Assembly: GCA_016786745.1 (NCBI GenBank) | Contig: JAEUVS010000118.1 | Span: 18,669-82,668, forward strand | Direction of reading: 5' to 3' | Length of the DNA: 64,000 nucleotides | Source of the DNA: Chitinophagaceae bacterium | GTDB lineage: Bacteria > Bacteroidota > Bacteroidia > Chitinophagales > Chitinophagaceae | Shown here: positions 7,990 to 18,682 of the stretch, piece after piece | How the letters are laid out: every line of letters begins with the position of its first letter | Numbering within the stretch: position 1 is the first letter of the stretch | Made by a program: the position numbers and the translations under genes | The notes under the pieces: model-generated | Seen by the model: the letters and a program-made list of their open reading frames with translations, nothing else | Told to the model about the DNA's origin: nothing | Database searches by the model: none

Positions 7990-8901
7990 TTATTTTTTAT
8001 TGAGGTCCCTCAGTTGTGCGAATAATTCTTTTTCTTTCTCGCTTAGGTTCGCCGGAAGCTTAACGTTGTAGGTAACAATCAGGTCGCCAAATTCACCATC
8101 TTTTTTATACACGGGAAAACCCTTCCCTTTCAACCGCACCTTTGCGCCCTGCTGTGTTTCCGGTTTCACTTTAAGGTTAATGCTGCCTCCAAACGTATGG
8201 ATCGTTACTTCACCGCCTAACAGCGCCGTGTACAAATCAATTTCTTCTGTACTAAACAGGTCGTTGCCTGCTCTTTTGAATTTAAGATCGTCGGCGATTA
8301 CGAATGTGATGTAGATATCACCGTTGGGGCCGCCATTTACTCCCTGTCCACCATGACCCTTCAGTTTTATGACCTGGCCGTTTGCAATACCCGCGGGAAC
8401 CGTTATACGCACTTTCCTGCCATTCACGTCCAGCGTATGCTGGTGGGTGTGATAGGCGTCCCTGAGCGAAAGATGCAGCTCTGCGTTATAATCCTGCCCG
8501 CGGAACTTTACCTGGCTGCCACTGCGCTGACCGCCCACCCTGCTGCCAAACAGCGATTCAAAAAAGTCGGAGAAATGTTCGCCGCCAAATTCACCGGAGT
8601 ATTCATAGCCGCCCGAGGGGCCGCCGCCTCCGCCCTGAAATCCCTGCTGACGTTTGGCCTGTTCAAACTGCTCGGCGTGTTTCCAGTTTTCGCCATATTC
8701 GTCGTATTTTTTTCTTTTTTCGGGGTCACTTAACACTTCGTTTGCTTCGTTTATCTGCTGGAACCTTATATGTGCCTCCTTGTCGTTGGGATTCAGGTCG
8801 GGATGGTGCTTCCTGGCCAGCTTCCGGTATGCTTTTTTTATCTCTTCTTCAGTAGCATTTTTGTTCAATCCCAAAACCTTATAGTAATCTATGTACGCCA
8901 T
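7990..8901 (-). CDS. cbpA: CbpA-type DnaJ co-chaperone
   Basis: A class B Hsp40. The J-domain occupies residues 1-70 with the HPD motif at 33-35, followed by a G/F-rich linker ([22 protein letters not shown]) and two beta-barrel substrate-binding domains ([52 protein letters not shown]). The CxxCxGxG zinc finger of DnaJ is absent, which is what separates CbpA from DnaJ. It stimulates DnaK in the cytoplasm. The 303-aa length matches the family. cbpM follows in the same operon. Confidence 0.94.
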   Translation of the reverse strand: MAYIDYYKVLGLNKNATEEEIKKAYRKLARKHHPDLNPNDKEAHIRFQQINEANEVLSDPEKRKKYDEYGENWKHAEQFEQAKRQQGFQGGGGGPSGGYEYSGEFGGEHFSDFFESLFGSRVGGQRSGSQVKFRGQDYNAELHLSLRDAYHTHQHTLDVNGRKVRITVPAGIANGQVIKLKGHGGQGVNGGPNGDIYITFVIADDLKFKRAGNDLFSTEEIDLYTALLGGEVTIHTFGGSINLKVKPETQQGAKVRLKGKGFPVYKKDGEFGDLIVTYNVKLPANLSEKEKELFAQLRDLNKK

Positions 8902-9025
8902 ATGTCTAACGCTGTATAACTTCTAATGAATAGTTAATTCGTACCATTTTAATTCTTAATATACAAAAGATATACTCATTTTGCGTTCTACGGGCCGAAT
9001 GGAATACGTTAAAACATTTGTTTTT

Positions 9026-9475
9026 ATGATCAGATCACTACTCGTTATTTGCGCATTGTTAGTTGGCACCGCAACGTTTGCACAATCGGATATTGTGCAG
9101 TGGACGTTTCAATCTAAAAAGCTGGGTGAAAAAAAGTATGAGGTAAAGCTTATTGCCGTGGTAAAGAATCCGTGGCACATCTATTCGACCACTACGCCCG
9201 ATGGTGGCCCGGTGCCTACGAAGGTTAGCTTCACAAAAAATCCGCTTACATCTCTTGACGGGAACCTGAAAGAAGTGGGTAAACTTGAATCACATTTTGA
9301 GGAAGTGTTCGACCTGGAAACGAAATATTTTAATAATAAGGTGGAGTTTGTGCAGGTGGTGAATGTGAAAGGTAATGCGAAGACGAGTGTAGCTGGTACG
9401 GTGGAGTTTATGGCTTGTAATGATAAGGAGTGTCTTCCTCCGAAAGAGGTACCCTTTTCAATAGCTCTTAAATAG
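9026..9475 (+). CDS. Periplasmic DsbD alpha-domain protein
   Basis: A free-standing copy of the N-terminal (alpha) domain of the thiol:disulfide interchange protein DsbD. The start MIRSLLVICALLVGTATFAQS is a clean signal peptide, so I use ATG 9026; the open frame goes back to a TTG at 8981. The mature part has VQWTFQSKKLGEKKYEVKLIA and ends with EFMACNDKECLPPKEVPFSI, where the two Cys match the redox-active pair of the DsbD alpha domain. It has no membrane segments, so it needs a partner that supplies electrons. It is paralogous to the N-terminus of DsbD at 39329, which lacks this Cys pair. Confidence 0.85.
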   Translation: MIRSLLVICALLVGTATFAQSDIVQWTFQSKKLGEKKYEVKLIAVVKNPWHIYSTTTPDGGPVPTKVSFTKNPLTSLDGNLKEVGKLESHFEEVFDLETKYFNNKVEFVQVVNVKGNAKTSVAGTVEFMACNDKECLPPKEVPFSIALK

Positions 9476-9486
9476 CGGTTGCATTC

Positions 9487-9498
9487 GCTCGGGATGAC
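9487..9498. repeat. GCTCGGGATGAC intergenic repeat copy
   Basis: This 12-mer occurs identically at 22262-22273, and with one change in reverse at 53633-53644. It sits between the converging stops of the DsbD-alpha protein and hom. Confidence 0.6.
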
Positions 9499-9506
9499 CC
9501 CTTCGG

Positions 9507-10772
9507 TCAATTCCAATCGAAGAGTCCTGCCAGTTCGAGGCTTTTCTTCTTTAATTTCCTTATCTCAATATCTTCAATAACCGGCTCCGGCGAGAGTATC
9601 AAAGAATTATTATTCTCCCTCCACCATGTTTTTTCCGCAAGCTCCCTGAAAGGTAAAACACCTACCAGGTACTTCCTCTCTTCCATCGCGTGCCATTCTT
9701 CAACCCATTCAAAACTCTCTTTAGGAACATATTTGAGGTCGTCGAAACTGATGTAAACTTTCACGAAGAAATCATGAGTCAACTCATGCGGATGATGGTG
9801 ATACAACTTTTTATATTCATACCGGTACTGGTACCGTAACGCGGAGATATCACTGAGCACCGCGGAGGCGGTAGGGAAGCTTCCTGCGCCCTTGCCATAG
9901 AAGAATTGCTTATCGGCGAAACCACTTTCTATCACAACCCCATTGTATTCATTTCTTACAAATGCGAGGTGATCATCATTTTTCACAAACTGGGGCAATA
10001 CAAACGCCGCAACTTTGCCATTGAGCAGCTTCTGTGCCTGTGCAACGAGCTTTATGTGATAATTTTTTTCTTTTGCCACTACTGCGTCGCCGGCCTGTAT
10101 GTTGTGGATGCCCGTAAATACAATGTTATTCGGATTATCCAGGATGCCATAAGCATGTGCGAGCAACAGCGTCCATTTGTTTACCGCGTCGTACCCTTCA
10201 ACATCCAGTTTGGGATTGCTTTCAGCAAACCCGAGCTGCTGCGCAAGGATAAGTGCCTGTTTGAAGTCGAGCTTGTCCTCGAACATCTTGGTGAGGATGA
10301 AATTTGTTGAACCGTTAACGATGGCTTTCATCGAGTGAAGCAGGTCGTTATCGTAATATTCTTCAAGGTTCCTGATTACGGGAATCGATGCGCATGCTGC
10401 GGCTTCATACAGGAAGGGTTCGCCTGTTGTCTGCTGCATTTCGAGCACCTCTGCAAGATGTTCGGCAAGCATTTTTTTGCTGGCGCTCACTACTGCTTTT
10501 CCGTTTCTGATGGCTTTGGAAACGATCTGGAAGGCAGCTTCCGAATCGTCTATCACTTCAACGATCACGTTGATTTCGGGGTCGTTGAGCAATTCGTCTT
10601 TATCTGTGGTAAATAGTTCTTCCGGTGCGTTTCTTTTTTTACCTGGATGTTTGATGCAGATCCGTTTAATTGAAGCGTTCAGGGACGGTGTCTGGTGCAT
10701 AACCTTATACAACCCTTCACCTACCACGCCAAATCCAAATAATCCTATCGTCAGTTGTTTGTGTGCATCCAT
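9507..10772 (-). CDS. hom: Homoserine dehydrogenase
   Basis: Reduces aspartate semialdehyde to homoserine, the branch point to methionine and threonine. The Rossmann motif GLFGFGVVGEGLYKVM is at residues 10-25. The catalytic region includes NGSTNFILTKMFE, FAESNPKLDVEGYDAVNKWTLLLAHAYG and YGKGAGSFPTASAVLSDI. The C-terminal 85 residues (from about 335) are not an obvious ACT domain, so threonine feedback may differ from the standard enzyme. It is the last gene of the metY-metX-hom operon, 1 bp after metX. Confidence 0.93.
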   Translation of the reverse strand: MDAHKQLTIGLFGFGVVGEGLYKVMHQTPSLNASIKRICIKHPGKKRNAPEELFTTDKDELLNDPEINVIVEVIDDSEAAFQIVSKAIRNGKAVVSASKKMLAEHLAEVLEMQQTTGEPFLYEAAACASIPVIRNLEEYYDNDLLHSMKAIVNGSTNFILTKMFEDKLDFKQALILAQQLGFAESNPKLDVEGYDAVNKWTLLLAHAYGILDNPNNIVFTGIHNIQAGDAVVAKEKNYHIKLVAQAQKLLNGKVAAFVLPQFVKNDDHLAFVRNEYNGVVIESGFADKQFFYGKGAGSFPTASAVLSDISALRYQYRYEYKKLYHHHPHELTHDFFVKVYISFDDLKYVPKESFEWVEEWHAMEERKYLVGVLPFRELAEKTWWRENNNSLILSPEPVIEDIEIRKLKKKSLELAGLFDWN

Positions 10773-10773
10773 A

Positions 10774-11823
10774 CTAATTCGTAGTTTCTAATTTTTGTGA
10801 GGCAAGCCGGTCCTTACTGATAAAATCTATAATATGTTTTTGAATCTGATCGAATTCAAGCAGAAATCCATCGTGACCGTAATATGAATCAATCTCCCTG
10901 AATTTCGCTTCTTCGATATGCGCTGCAAGATACTCCTGTTCTTCCACTGGAAAAAGCAAATCGCTTCTGATTCCTATAGAAAGCGTCCTGGCCCTGATTT
11001 TTCTGAGGGCTTCCATCGATGAATTTCGTCCGCGTCCAACATTATGGGAATCCATTGATTTACTCAAGGCGTAGTAACTGAAGGCATTGAAACGTGCCGC
11101 AAGTTTTTCACCCTGGTACCGCTGGTACGACTCGCTGTTGAACTCCGCAACTTTTTCATTCGATACCTCAGCCTGCCCGATCTTATATGTATCATAACTG
11201 CGATATGATAACAGCGCAACGCTCCTGGCTGTTTTCATGCCGTTTAGTCCCGCCGCAGGATCGTTTTCTTTGAAAGTGGGGTCCGTTTCAATGCAAAACC
11301 GCTGCGACGCATTGAACGCTATCGCCCACGGCGAATGCTGCGCGTTGGTGGCGATGGGAAAAATGTGACGGAACAATTCCGGTTCTTCGATAGCCCACTC
11401 CAGCAATTGCTGGCCGCCCATCGAGCCGCCGATGCCGATGTGAATTTTTTCTATTCCCAGGAATTTTCTGAGAGGCTGATACGACCGTATCATGTCCCTT
11501 ATCGTAAAAAAGGGAAACGTATGATAATACGGTTGGCGTGTACCGGGATTGATTTCAAGTGGACCGGTAGAACCATAGCAACTGCCTGGCATGTTTACGC
11601 AGACAATAAAGTATTCAGCGGGGTCGAATAATTTCCCTTCACCCACGAGACCGGGCCACCATTCAGCGGGATCACTGTTTGCAGTGAGTGCGTGAAAAAC
11701 CCATACCACATTATCACCTGAGGCGTTCAATGTGCCATACGTGGTGTATGCGAGATGGTATCCATTCAGTTCTTCGCCCGTTTCAAGGGTGAAGGGATCA
11801 TTGTATTTAAAAATTTCAGGCAT
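10774..11823 (-). CDS. metX: Homoserine O-acyltransferase, MetX type
   Basis: Transfers an acyl group, usually acetyl, to homoserine. It is an alpha/beta-hydrolase of 349 aa. The nucleophile elbow is GIGGSMGGQQLLEWA; the motif VNMPGSCYGSTGPLEINPGT and the acid and His regions near the C-terminus (RSDLLFPVEEQEYLAAHI; SYYGHDGFLLE) are all present. The gene starts immediately after the metY stop (TAA then ATG) and ends 1 bp before hom. With metY adjacent, the pathway is acetylation followed by direct sulfhydrylation. Confidence 0.94.
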   Translation of the reverse strand: MPEIFKYNDPFTLETGEELNGYHLAYTTYGTLNASGDNVVWVFHALTANSDPAEWWPGLVGEGKLFDPAEYFIVCVNMPGSCYGSTGPLEINPGTRQPYYHTFPFFTIRDMIRSYQPLRKFLGIEKIHIGIGGSMGGQQLLEWAIEEPELFRHIFPIATNAQHSPWAIAFNASQRFCIETDPTFKENDPAAGLNGMKTARSVALLSYRSYDTYKIGQAEVSNEKVAEFNSESYQRYQGEKLAARFNAFSYYALSKSMDSHNVGRGRNSSMEALRKIRARTLSIGIRSDLLFPVEEQEYLAAHIEEAKFREIDSYYGHDGFLLEFDQIQKHIIDFISKDRLASQKLETTN

Positions 11824-13170
<1,347 letters not shown>

Positions 13171-13218
13171 TTACTGAAGAAGGTTTGCTTGAATTTGAGT
13201 AGGGAGGACCCCGTGAAA

Positions 13219-13359
13219 TCAATAGTTTATGCCTTGCGGCATGCCATACAGCAACAATAACGTTCCATCGCGGAAAGCATAGTTCGAGTTGATGACGTAA
13301 TTAATTTCATCGGGAAACGAAAGTAGAGGTTTTAATGGAATTTCTATCTTGCATAACAT
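13219..13359 (-). CDS. Possible 46-aa ORF in the metY leader
   Basis: ATG 13359 on the minus strand opens 46 codons ending in TGA at 13219. The peptide starts MLCKIEIPLKPLLSFPDEIN and ends TLLLLYGMPQGINY. Codon use (GAT, AAC, CGC, GGA) looks like that of neighbouring genes, which is why it is listed. It overlaps the first codon of the divergent Nif3-like gene by 2 bp and lies 72 bp upstream of metY on the same strand. It may be a small protein, a leader peptide or the remnant of a longer gene. No family recognised. Confidence 0.3.
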   Translation of the reverse strand: MLCKIEIPLKPLLSFPDEINYVINSNYAFRDGTLLLLYGMPQGINY

Positions 13360-14458
13360 GAAAATTTCCGATTTAACATCTTATCTGCACCTCATCGCGC
13401 CCCCTTCTTTGCAGGAAGATTACGACAATGCAGGATTGCTTATTGGCGACCCAAATCGGGAATGCACCGGTGTGCTTTGCACACTCGATGTAACAGAAGA
13501 TGTTATAACAGAAGCGGTCGAAAAAAAATGCAATTGCATCGTGGCGCACCACCCGCTGATTTTCCGTGGCCTGAAGAAATTATCCGGTGGCAGCTACGTG
13601 GAAAGAACGGTGATCGCAGCGTTAAAACACGGTATTGCTGTGTTTGCTTCACATACCAATCTCGATAACGTCATCGAAGGAGTGAATGGAAAAATCGCAG
13701 ATAAACTGGGATTGACGCAAAGGAAGGTGCTTGATCCAAAACCATCCGTTCTTCAGAAACTTTACACCTTCGTTCCCGCGGGTCATCTCGACAAAGTTCG
13801 CGACGCGCTGTTCGCCGCGGGCGCAGGCAATATCAGCGACTACACCGAATGCAGCTTCACCCATTCCGGTACCGGCACGTTTAAACCAGGAAAAGGGAGC
13901 AACCCCTACAGTGGAACGGTAGGTGAGCGGAAGAATGAAGATGAAATAAAGCTTGAGGTTATCCTGCCGGGGTACCGGCGGTCGGCCGTTTTACAGGCGT
14001 TATCGGACGCACATCCCTACGAGGAGGTGGCGTACGACCTCATTAGCCTCGATAACGAGCACCAGGGCACAGGATCGGGCATAATAGGCGAGATCACCCC
14101 GGTCAGCGAAAAGGAGTTCCTGCAGAAGCTATATGACACGTTTAACGGGAACGTTATAAAACATACCCGGCTGACAGGTAAAACGGTGAGGAGGGTTGCG
14201 GTCTGCGGGGGTGCGGGCAGCTTCCTGATATCCAAAGCTTTAAGGTCGGGCGCAGATGTTTATGTGACCGGCGATATCAAATACCACGAATTTTTTGATG
14301 CCGACGGAAAAATGCTGCTGTGCGACATCGGCCATTATGAAAGCGAACAGTTCACCACCGACCTTTTTGTGGAGCTTTTGAGGGAGAAATTTCCTACCTT
14401 TGCCGTCCTGAAATCCGGAGTAAGCACCAACCCGGTGCATTATTTCACAGGAAAATAA
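13358..14458 (+). CDS. Nif3-like dinuclear metal-center protein
   Basis: Member of the Nif3/YbgI/YqfO family, often annotated as GTP cyclohydrolase I type 2 homolog; the cellular function is unsettled. Metal-binding segments are CNCIVAHHPLIFRGLKKL and FASHTNLDNVIEGVN in the N-terminal half and DIKYHEFFDA with DIGHYESEQF in the C-terminal half. The middle (about 130-240, YTFVPAGHLDKVRDALFAAGAG) is the inserted PII-like domain of YqfO-type members. The frame extends to a TTG at 13349, but ATG 13358 (366 aa) gives the normal start MKISDLTSYLHLIAP. The next gene follows in 21 bp, a pairing frequent in Bacteroidota. Confidence 0.92.
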   Translation: MKISDLTSYLHLIAPPSLQEDYDNAGLLIGDPNRECTGVLCTLDVTEDVITEAVEKKCNCIVAHHPLIFRGLKKLSGGSYVERTVIAALKHGIAVFASHTNLDNVIEGVNGKIADKLGLTQRKVLDPKPSVLQKLYTFVPAGHLDKVRDALFAAGAGNISDYTECSFTHSGTGTFKPGKGSNPYSGTVGERKNEDEIKLEVILPGYRRSAVLQALSDAHPYEEVAYDLISLDNEHQGTGSGIIGEITPVSEKEFLQKLYDTFNGNVIKHTRLTGKTVRRVAVCGGAGSFLISKALRSGADVYVTGDIKYHEFFDADGKMLLCDIGHYESEQFTTDLFVELLREKFPTFAVLKSGVSTNPVHYFTGK

Positions 14459-14479
14459 CCGAAAACAAGGCATACTTAT

Positions 14480-15235
14480 ATGGCTAACGTTAAAGATTAC
14501 TCTGTCGAAGAAAAGTTATCGTCCCTCGTTTCCCTCCAGAAAATAGAATCCAAGATAGATGAGGTGCAGGTGCTGAAAGGGGAGCTCCCGATGGAAGTGA
14601 GCGACCTCGAAGATGAAATCACAGGTCTGCAGGCAAGGCAAACCCGTATCGAGGAAGAAATCAACGGTATCCAGGAATTCATCAACCAGAAGAAAGAGCT
14701 GATCAAGGAGGCCGAAGGACTGATAAAAAAATACGAGAAACAGAGCGAGAACGTAAAGAACAGCCGGGAGTTCGAAGCTATCAACAAAGAAATAGAAATG
14801 CAGCAGCTTGAAATGAAGCTTGCTGAAAAACATATCAAAGACGCCAACGAAGAGATTGCTGAAAAAGTTCAGGTGCTCGACAAGGCGAAGAAAAACCTTT
14901 CCGCCAAAGAATCTGTTCTTGTTGGTAAGAAAGGCGAGCTCGAAAAAATTATCGCATCCACTGAGAAAGAAGAAAGACATTTCAACAAATTATCCGGCGA
15001 AGCGCGCGAGAAAGTAGAAGAGCGCCTGTTGAATTCTTACGACAGGATCCGCACCAACTACCGTAACGGGCTCGCAGTGGTTCCCGTTGAACGTGACGCC
15101 TGCGGCGGATGCTTCAACGCAATTCCCCCACAAAGGCAAAGCGAGATCAAGCAGCGCAAAAAAATTATCGTTTGCGAAAACTGCGGAAGAATCCTCGTTG
15201 ACCGCGACCTTTTTGATTCCATCGACATAAAGTAG
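14480..15235 (+). CDS. Coiled-coil protein with C4 zinc ribbon (DUF164 type)
   Basis: The protein is 251 aa. Residues 10-190 are almost wholly charged heptad-like helix, consistent with a long hairpin of coiled coils. The C-terminus has CGGCFNAIPPQRQSEIKQRKK followed by VCENCGRILV, a CxxC...CxxC zinc ribbon. This is the zf-RING_7/DUF164 family; proposed roles involve nucleic-acid binding, but none is firmly set. It is co-oriented with the Nif3-like gene and probably shares its transcript; recN has its own promoter downstream. Confidence 0.88.
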   Translation: MANVKDYSVEEKLSSLVSLQKIESKIDEVQVLKGELPMEVSDLEDEITGLQARQTRIEEEINGIQEFINQKKELIKEAEGLIKKYEKQSENVKNSREFEAINKEIEMQQLEMKLAEKHIKDANEEIAEKVQVLDKAKKNLSAKESVLVGKKGELEKIIASTEKEERHFNKLSGEAREKVEERLLNSYDRIRTNYRNGLAVVPVERDACGGCFNAIPPQRQSEIKQRKKIIVCENCGRILVDRDLFDSIDIK

Positions 15236-15257
15236 TTCGCACTACTAACCAGCATAC

Positions 15258-15265
15258 TATATTTG
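15258..15265 (+). promoter_or_regulatory. -7 promoter element TATATTTG of recN
   Basis: Exact TAnnTTTG match, 12 nt before the recN ATG at 15278, which gives a very short leader. Confidence 0.5.
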
Positions 15266-15277
15266 CATATATAGCAT

Positions 15278-16939
15278 ATGCTGAAAAATCTGTATATCCA
15301 TAACTACGCGATCATCGAAGAGATCAGCATCGACTTCTCACCACGCCTTAATGTGATCACTGGCGAAACAGGAGCGGGTAAATCCATCCTGATGGGCGCC
15401 CTGTCGCTTATACTCGGCGAACGGGCCGATACTTCGGTTCTGCTTAACCGCGCGAAGAAATGTGTAGTGGAAGGAACCTTTACCACAGAAAACAGGAAGC
15501 GCCTGCTTGCTCTTTTAAGAGAGAACGATATTGAAGCCGAGGAAGACAGCCCCGAAATTGTAATAAGGAGAGAAATCGGCGCAAACGGAAAATCCCGCGC
15601 GTTTGTAAATGATATCCCCGTAAACCTTGAGCTCCTCAGGCAGGTAAGCACCTTGCTGGTAGATCTGCACAGGCAATTCGATACCCTTTCGTTGTCGGAC
15701 TCACGCTTCCAGCTCGATGTGGTAGATTCACTCGCGGGTTCATCGGATTTACTTCAGAGTTATAGCGAGGCGTTCCTGAAATGGAAGCATTCGACCGATG
15801 AGTTGAATAGTTTAAATGAAAGAAAGAATTCTTTCAACAAAGAATACGACTACCAGAAATTTTTGTTTGATGAACTCGATGAAGCGGGTTTCGTTGACAA
15901 CGAGCTTGAAGATGCGGACGCTGAATTGAAAGTGCTTGGTAATTCGGAAGCGATTAAATCGGCGCTTGATGGCGCCGGAAGTTCATTGTCGGGCGGCGAC
16001 CAACCTCTCGTGCATCAGCTCAAAAGCATTCAGCACCAGTTGGAGTCGTTTGCAAAATATCATCACGCTCTTAACGATATCGTGGGCCGTTTACATTCCG
16101 CGCAGATTGAGGTGAAGGATATTGCTGAGGAAATTTCCCGTGTGAATGATGAAGTGGTATATGATCCCGCACGGATAGAAAAACTGAATGAAAGAATTTC
16201 CATAGGATATAAACTGTTGAAGAAACACGGCGTGCAAACGACCGCCCAGCTACTGGATATTCAACGGCAACTCGACGAAAAGCTGAAGCAGGTGCTCAGT
16301 ATCGACGACCAACTGGTCGCGAAGCAAAAAGAAGTTGACAGCAGTTTTGCAACGATGTCTGAACTCGCGACCAGGTTATCGGAAAAGCGTCACAGGCAAA
16401 TCAAACCGCTGCAGGATAAAGTAAATGCGCTGCTTGCGCAGGTTGGCATGCCGAATGCAAAGGTGAAAGTGGAAATTGCGCCGGGAAGTTTTGACGTTGC
16501 CGGTAAAGATGATGTAGAATTTTTGTTCGACGCGAATAAAAGCAACCGTTTCGAACCGGTGAGGAAAGTGGCTTCCGGTGGTGAGTTGAGCAGGTTGATG
16601 TTGTCGATTAAATCGCTCGTTGCCGAGTCTATGGATTTGCCAACGCTTATATTCGATGAAATTGATACGGGTATTTCCGGCGAAGCCGCGCGGCAGGTAG
16701 GTGTGATTATGCATGCGCTTGCCCGTAGCCGGCAGTTGATTACCATAACGCATCAGCCACAGATAGCGGGAAAGGCGGATGCGCATCTTTTTGTATATAA
16801 GGAAATCGTGAACGATAAAGTGAGAACCGCTATCAGGCAGATGACAGGTGATGAAAGGATTACAGCTATCGCGAAGATGTTGAGCGGGGAGCGGCCTACG
16901 GCGGCGGCGCTGGAAAACGCAAAAGAGATGATGAATTAA
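15278..16939 (+). CDS. recN: RecN, DNA double-strand break repair ATPase
   Basis: RecN is an SMC-like ATPase that acts early in recombinational repair of double-strand breaks. Walker A GETGAGKS is at residues 29-36; the central region (about 150-380) is coiled-coil; the C-terminal lobe has the signature VASGGELSRLMLSIKSL, Walker B PTLIFDEIDTGISGEAA and the H-loop ITHQPQIAGKAD. The 553-aa length is normal. The TATATTTG element lies 12 nt upstream of the ATG. Confidence 0.97.
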   Translation: MLKNLYIHNYAIIEEISIDFSPRLNVITGETGAGKSILMGALSLILGERADTSVLLNRAKKCVVEGTFTTENRKRLLALLRENDIEAEEDSPEIVIRREIGANGKSRAFVNDIPVNLELLRQVSTLLVDLHRQFDTLSLSDSRFQLDVVDSLAGSSDLLQSYSEAFLKWKHSTDELNSLNERKNSFNKEYDYQKFLFDELDEAGFVDNELEDADAELKVLGNSEAIKSALDGAGSSLSGGDQPLVHQLKSIQHQLESFAKYHHALNDIVGRLHSAQIEVKDIAEEISRVNDEVVYDPARIEKLNERISIGYKLLKKHGVQTTAQLLDIQRQLDEKLKQVLSIDDQLVAKQKEVDSSFATMSELATRLSEKRHRQIKPLQDKVNALLAQVGMPNAKVKVEIAPGSFDVAGKDDVEFLFDANKSNRFEPVRKVASGGELSRLMLSIKSLVAESMDLPTLIFDEIDTGISGEAARQVGVIMHALARSRQLITITHQPQIAGKADAHLFVYKEIVNDKVRTAIRQMTGDERITAIAKMLSGERPTAAALENAKEMMN

Positions 16940-16991
16940 AAAAAGTTTATTATTTTTTTTAAAAAAAAGAAAATTCCTGGATCAGGTTTTA

Positions 16992-17006
16992 CCCGCCGCC
17001 GGCGGG
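16992..17006. repeat. GC-rich hairpin in the recN-fabI spacer
   Basis: CCCGCC and GGCGGG pair around a 3-nt loop. It stands out in a spacer that begins with long A and T runs (16940-16972). There is no T-run after it on either strand, so it is a weak terminator candidate at best. Confidence 0.35.
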
Positions 17007-17067
17007 CATCTTAAGAAGGGAAAGATTCAAAAGACCGGCAACAAAAAAACTAAAACAAGCAAAACGC

Positions 17068-17889
17068 ATGTCATATAACTTATTAAAAGGAAAAAAAGGA
17101 ATAATCTTCGGCGCACTCGACGAAAAATCAATAGCCTGGAAAACAGCTCTCCGCTGCCACGAAGAAGGCGCACAGCTTGTGCTCACCAACGCACCTGTAG
17201 CCCTCCGCATGGGTGAAATCAACAAACTCGCGGATGCGGTAAAGGCTCCGGTAATCGGCGCCGACGTCGTAAACATGGACGACCTTAAAAAACTTTTCGA
17301 AGAATCCATGAAACATTTCGGCGGAAAAATTGATTTTATCCTCCACTCTGTTGGCATGAGCCTGAACATGCGTAAGGGCAAACCCTATACAGAACTCGAC
17401 TACGGGTTCACGCAAAAAACATTCGATATCTCAGCCATTTCGTTACACCGCGTTCTTCGTACTGCATGGGAACTCGACGCACTTAACGAATGGGGCAGCG
17501 TTGTGGCGCTCACCTATATCGCCGCGCAGCGCGTGTTTCCTGATTACAGTGAAATGGCAGACGCAAAGGCGCTGTTAGAAAGCATTACGCGCAGTTTTGG
17601 TTACCACTACGGTATAAAAAATAAAGTAAGAATAAACACTGTGTCGCAATCACCTACACGCACAACCGCGGGGAGCGGCGTGAAAGGCTTCGACGGATTT
17701 ATCACCTACGCTGAAAAGATGAGCCCGCTCGGCAATGCGAGCGCAGGCGAATGTGCGGATTACTGCGTTACGCTTTTCAGTGACCTTACGAAGATGGTTA
17801 CGATGCAGAACCTCTTTCACGACGGAGGGTTTTCTTCGACCGGCGTAACTGTAGAAGTGATTGAAGCAATGGAAAAAGCGGCCCAATAA
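17068..17889 (+). CDS. fabI: FabI, enoyl-[acyl-carrier-protein] reductase
   Basis: Catalyses the last, NADH-dependent step of each fatty-acid elongation cycle. It is an SDR-fold protein with the FabI variant of the nucleotide motif (GIIFGALDEKSIAWKTA), the FILHSVGMSLNMR segment and the active-site Tyr-x6-Lys in DYSEMADAKALLES. The 273-aa length is normal. The C-terminus has LFHDGGFSSTGVT. It stands 3 bp before a LolD-like ABC ATPase, so the two may be co-transcribed. FabI is the usual target of triclosan-type inhibitors. Confidence 0.95.
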   Translation: MSYNLLKGKKGIIFGALDEKSIAWKTALRCHEEGAQLVLTNAPVALRMGEINKLADAVKAPVIGADVVNMDDLKKLFEESMKHFGGKIDFILHSVGMSLNMRKGKPYTELDYGFTQKTFDISAISLHRVLRTAWELDALNEWGSVVALTYIAAQRVFPDYSEMADAKALLESITRSFGYHYGIKNKVRINTVSQSPTRTTAGSGVKGFDGFITYAEKMSPLGNASAGECADYCVTLFSDLTKMVTMQNLFHDGGFSSTGVTVEVIEAMEKAAQ

Positions 17890-17892
17890 AAT

Positions 17893-18549
17893 ATGATTAT
17901 GTTAAGGGCTGAAAATATCCATAAAAGTTACGGGCAACTGGAAGTATTAAAGGGAGTGGATCTTGAATTGAACAAAGGAGAGATCGTGAGCATAGTGGGA
18001 CCTTCAGGATCCGGAAAGAGCACGCTCCTGCATATTCTCGGTACGCTCGACAGGCCGGGGAAAGGGAGCATTTCAATAAACAATCATGAAATAAATTCAT
18101 TGAACGACCGGCAGCTCGCGCAGTTCAGAAATGGAAACATAGGGTTTGTTTTTCAGTTCCATCACCTGCTCCCTGAATTTTCCGCGCTTGAAAATGTTTG
18201 TATTCCGGGCTGGATACATGGAAAGAAAAAGAAAGACGTAGAAGTACGCGGCAAGGCATTACTCGAATCGCTCGGGCTGGCAAACAGGCTCGATAACAAG
18301 CCCGGCGCGTTGTCGGGCGGAGAACAGCAAAGGGTAGCCGTAGCCAGGGCGCTCATCAATGATCCGCTTATCATATTTGCCGATGAACCTACCGGTAACC
18401 TCGACTCCGGGAATGCCAGGGAGCTGCACCAGCTTTTCTTCGACCTTAGAAACCAGTTTCACCAGACCTTCCTGATTGTTACCCATAACGAGGAGCTGGC
18501 AAAGATGAGCGACAGGATACTACATATGAAAGATGGAAAAATGAACTAA
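17893..18549 (+). CDS. LolD/MacB-family ABC transporter ATP-binding protein
   Basis: A 218-aa ATPase: Walker [10 protein letters not shown] at about residues 36-44, signature [15 protein letters not shown], Walker [14 protein letters not shown] and H-loop IVTHNEELA. The [10 protein letters not shown] string is typical of the LolD/MacB/FtsE group, and the [16 protein letters not shown] segment is closest to LolD, which powers lipoprotein release to the outer membrane. No permease is adjacent, so the partner is unknown. The first Met may be 6 bp downstream. Confidence 0.88.
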   Translation: MIMLRAENIHKSYGQLEVLKGVDLELNKGEIVSIVGPSGSGKSTLLHILGTLDRPGKGSISINNHEINSLNDRQLAQFRNGNIGFVFQFHHLLPEFSALENVCIPGWIHGKKKKDVEVRGKALLESLGLANRLDNKPGALSGGEQQRVAVARALINDPLIIFADEPTGNLDSGNARELHQLFFDLRNQFHQTFLIVTHNEELAKMSDRILHMKDGKMN

Positions 18550-18635
18550 CGGTGGCCGAAACATCACGTAAAAAGCGTCATATCCCCGCCAGCAGCAGGT
18601 GAAAAACCCCTCGCCGAAGGTTAAAAATCTTTATT

Positions 18636-18664
18636 TTGATATTTCATCTTTCCTATTACTTTTG
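18636..18664 (+). promoter_or_regulatory. Promoter of the DUF2795 gene (TTG, 18 bp, TACTTTTG)
   Basis: TTG at 18636-18638 (in TTTTG) is followed after 18 bp by TACTTTTG at 18657-18664, an exact TAnnTTTG. This is the best-formed two-part promoter in the window. It places the ATG at 18683 about 18 nt downstream and rules out the longer frame. Confidence 0.6.
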
Positions 18665-18682
18665 CGCAAATTATCCGCAACC

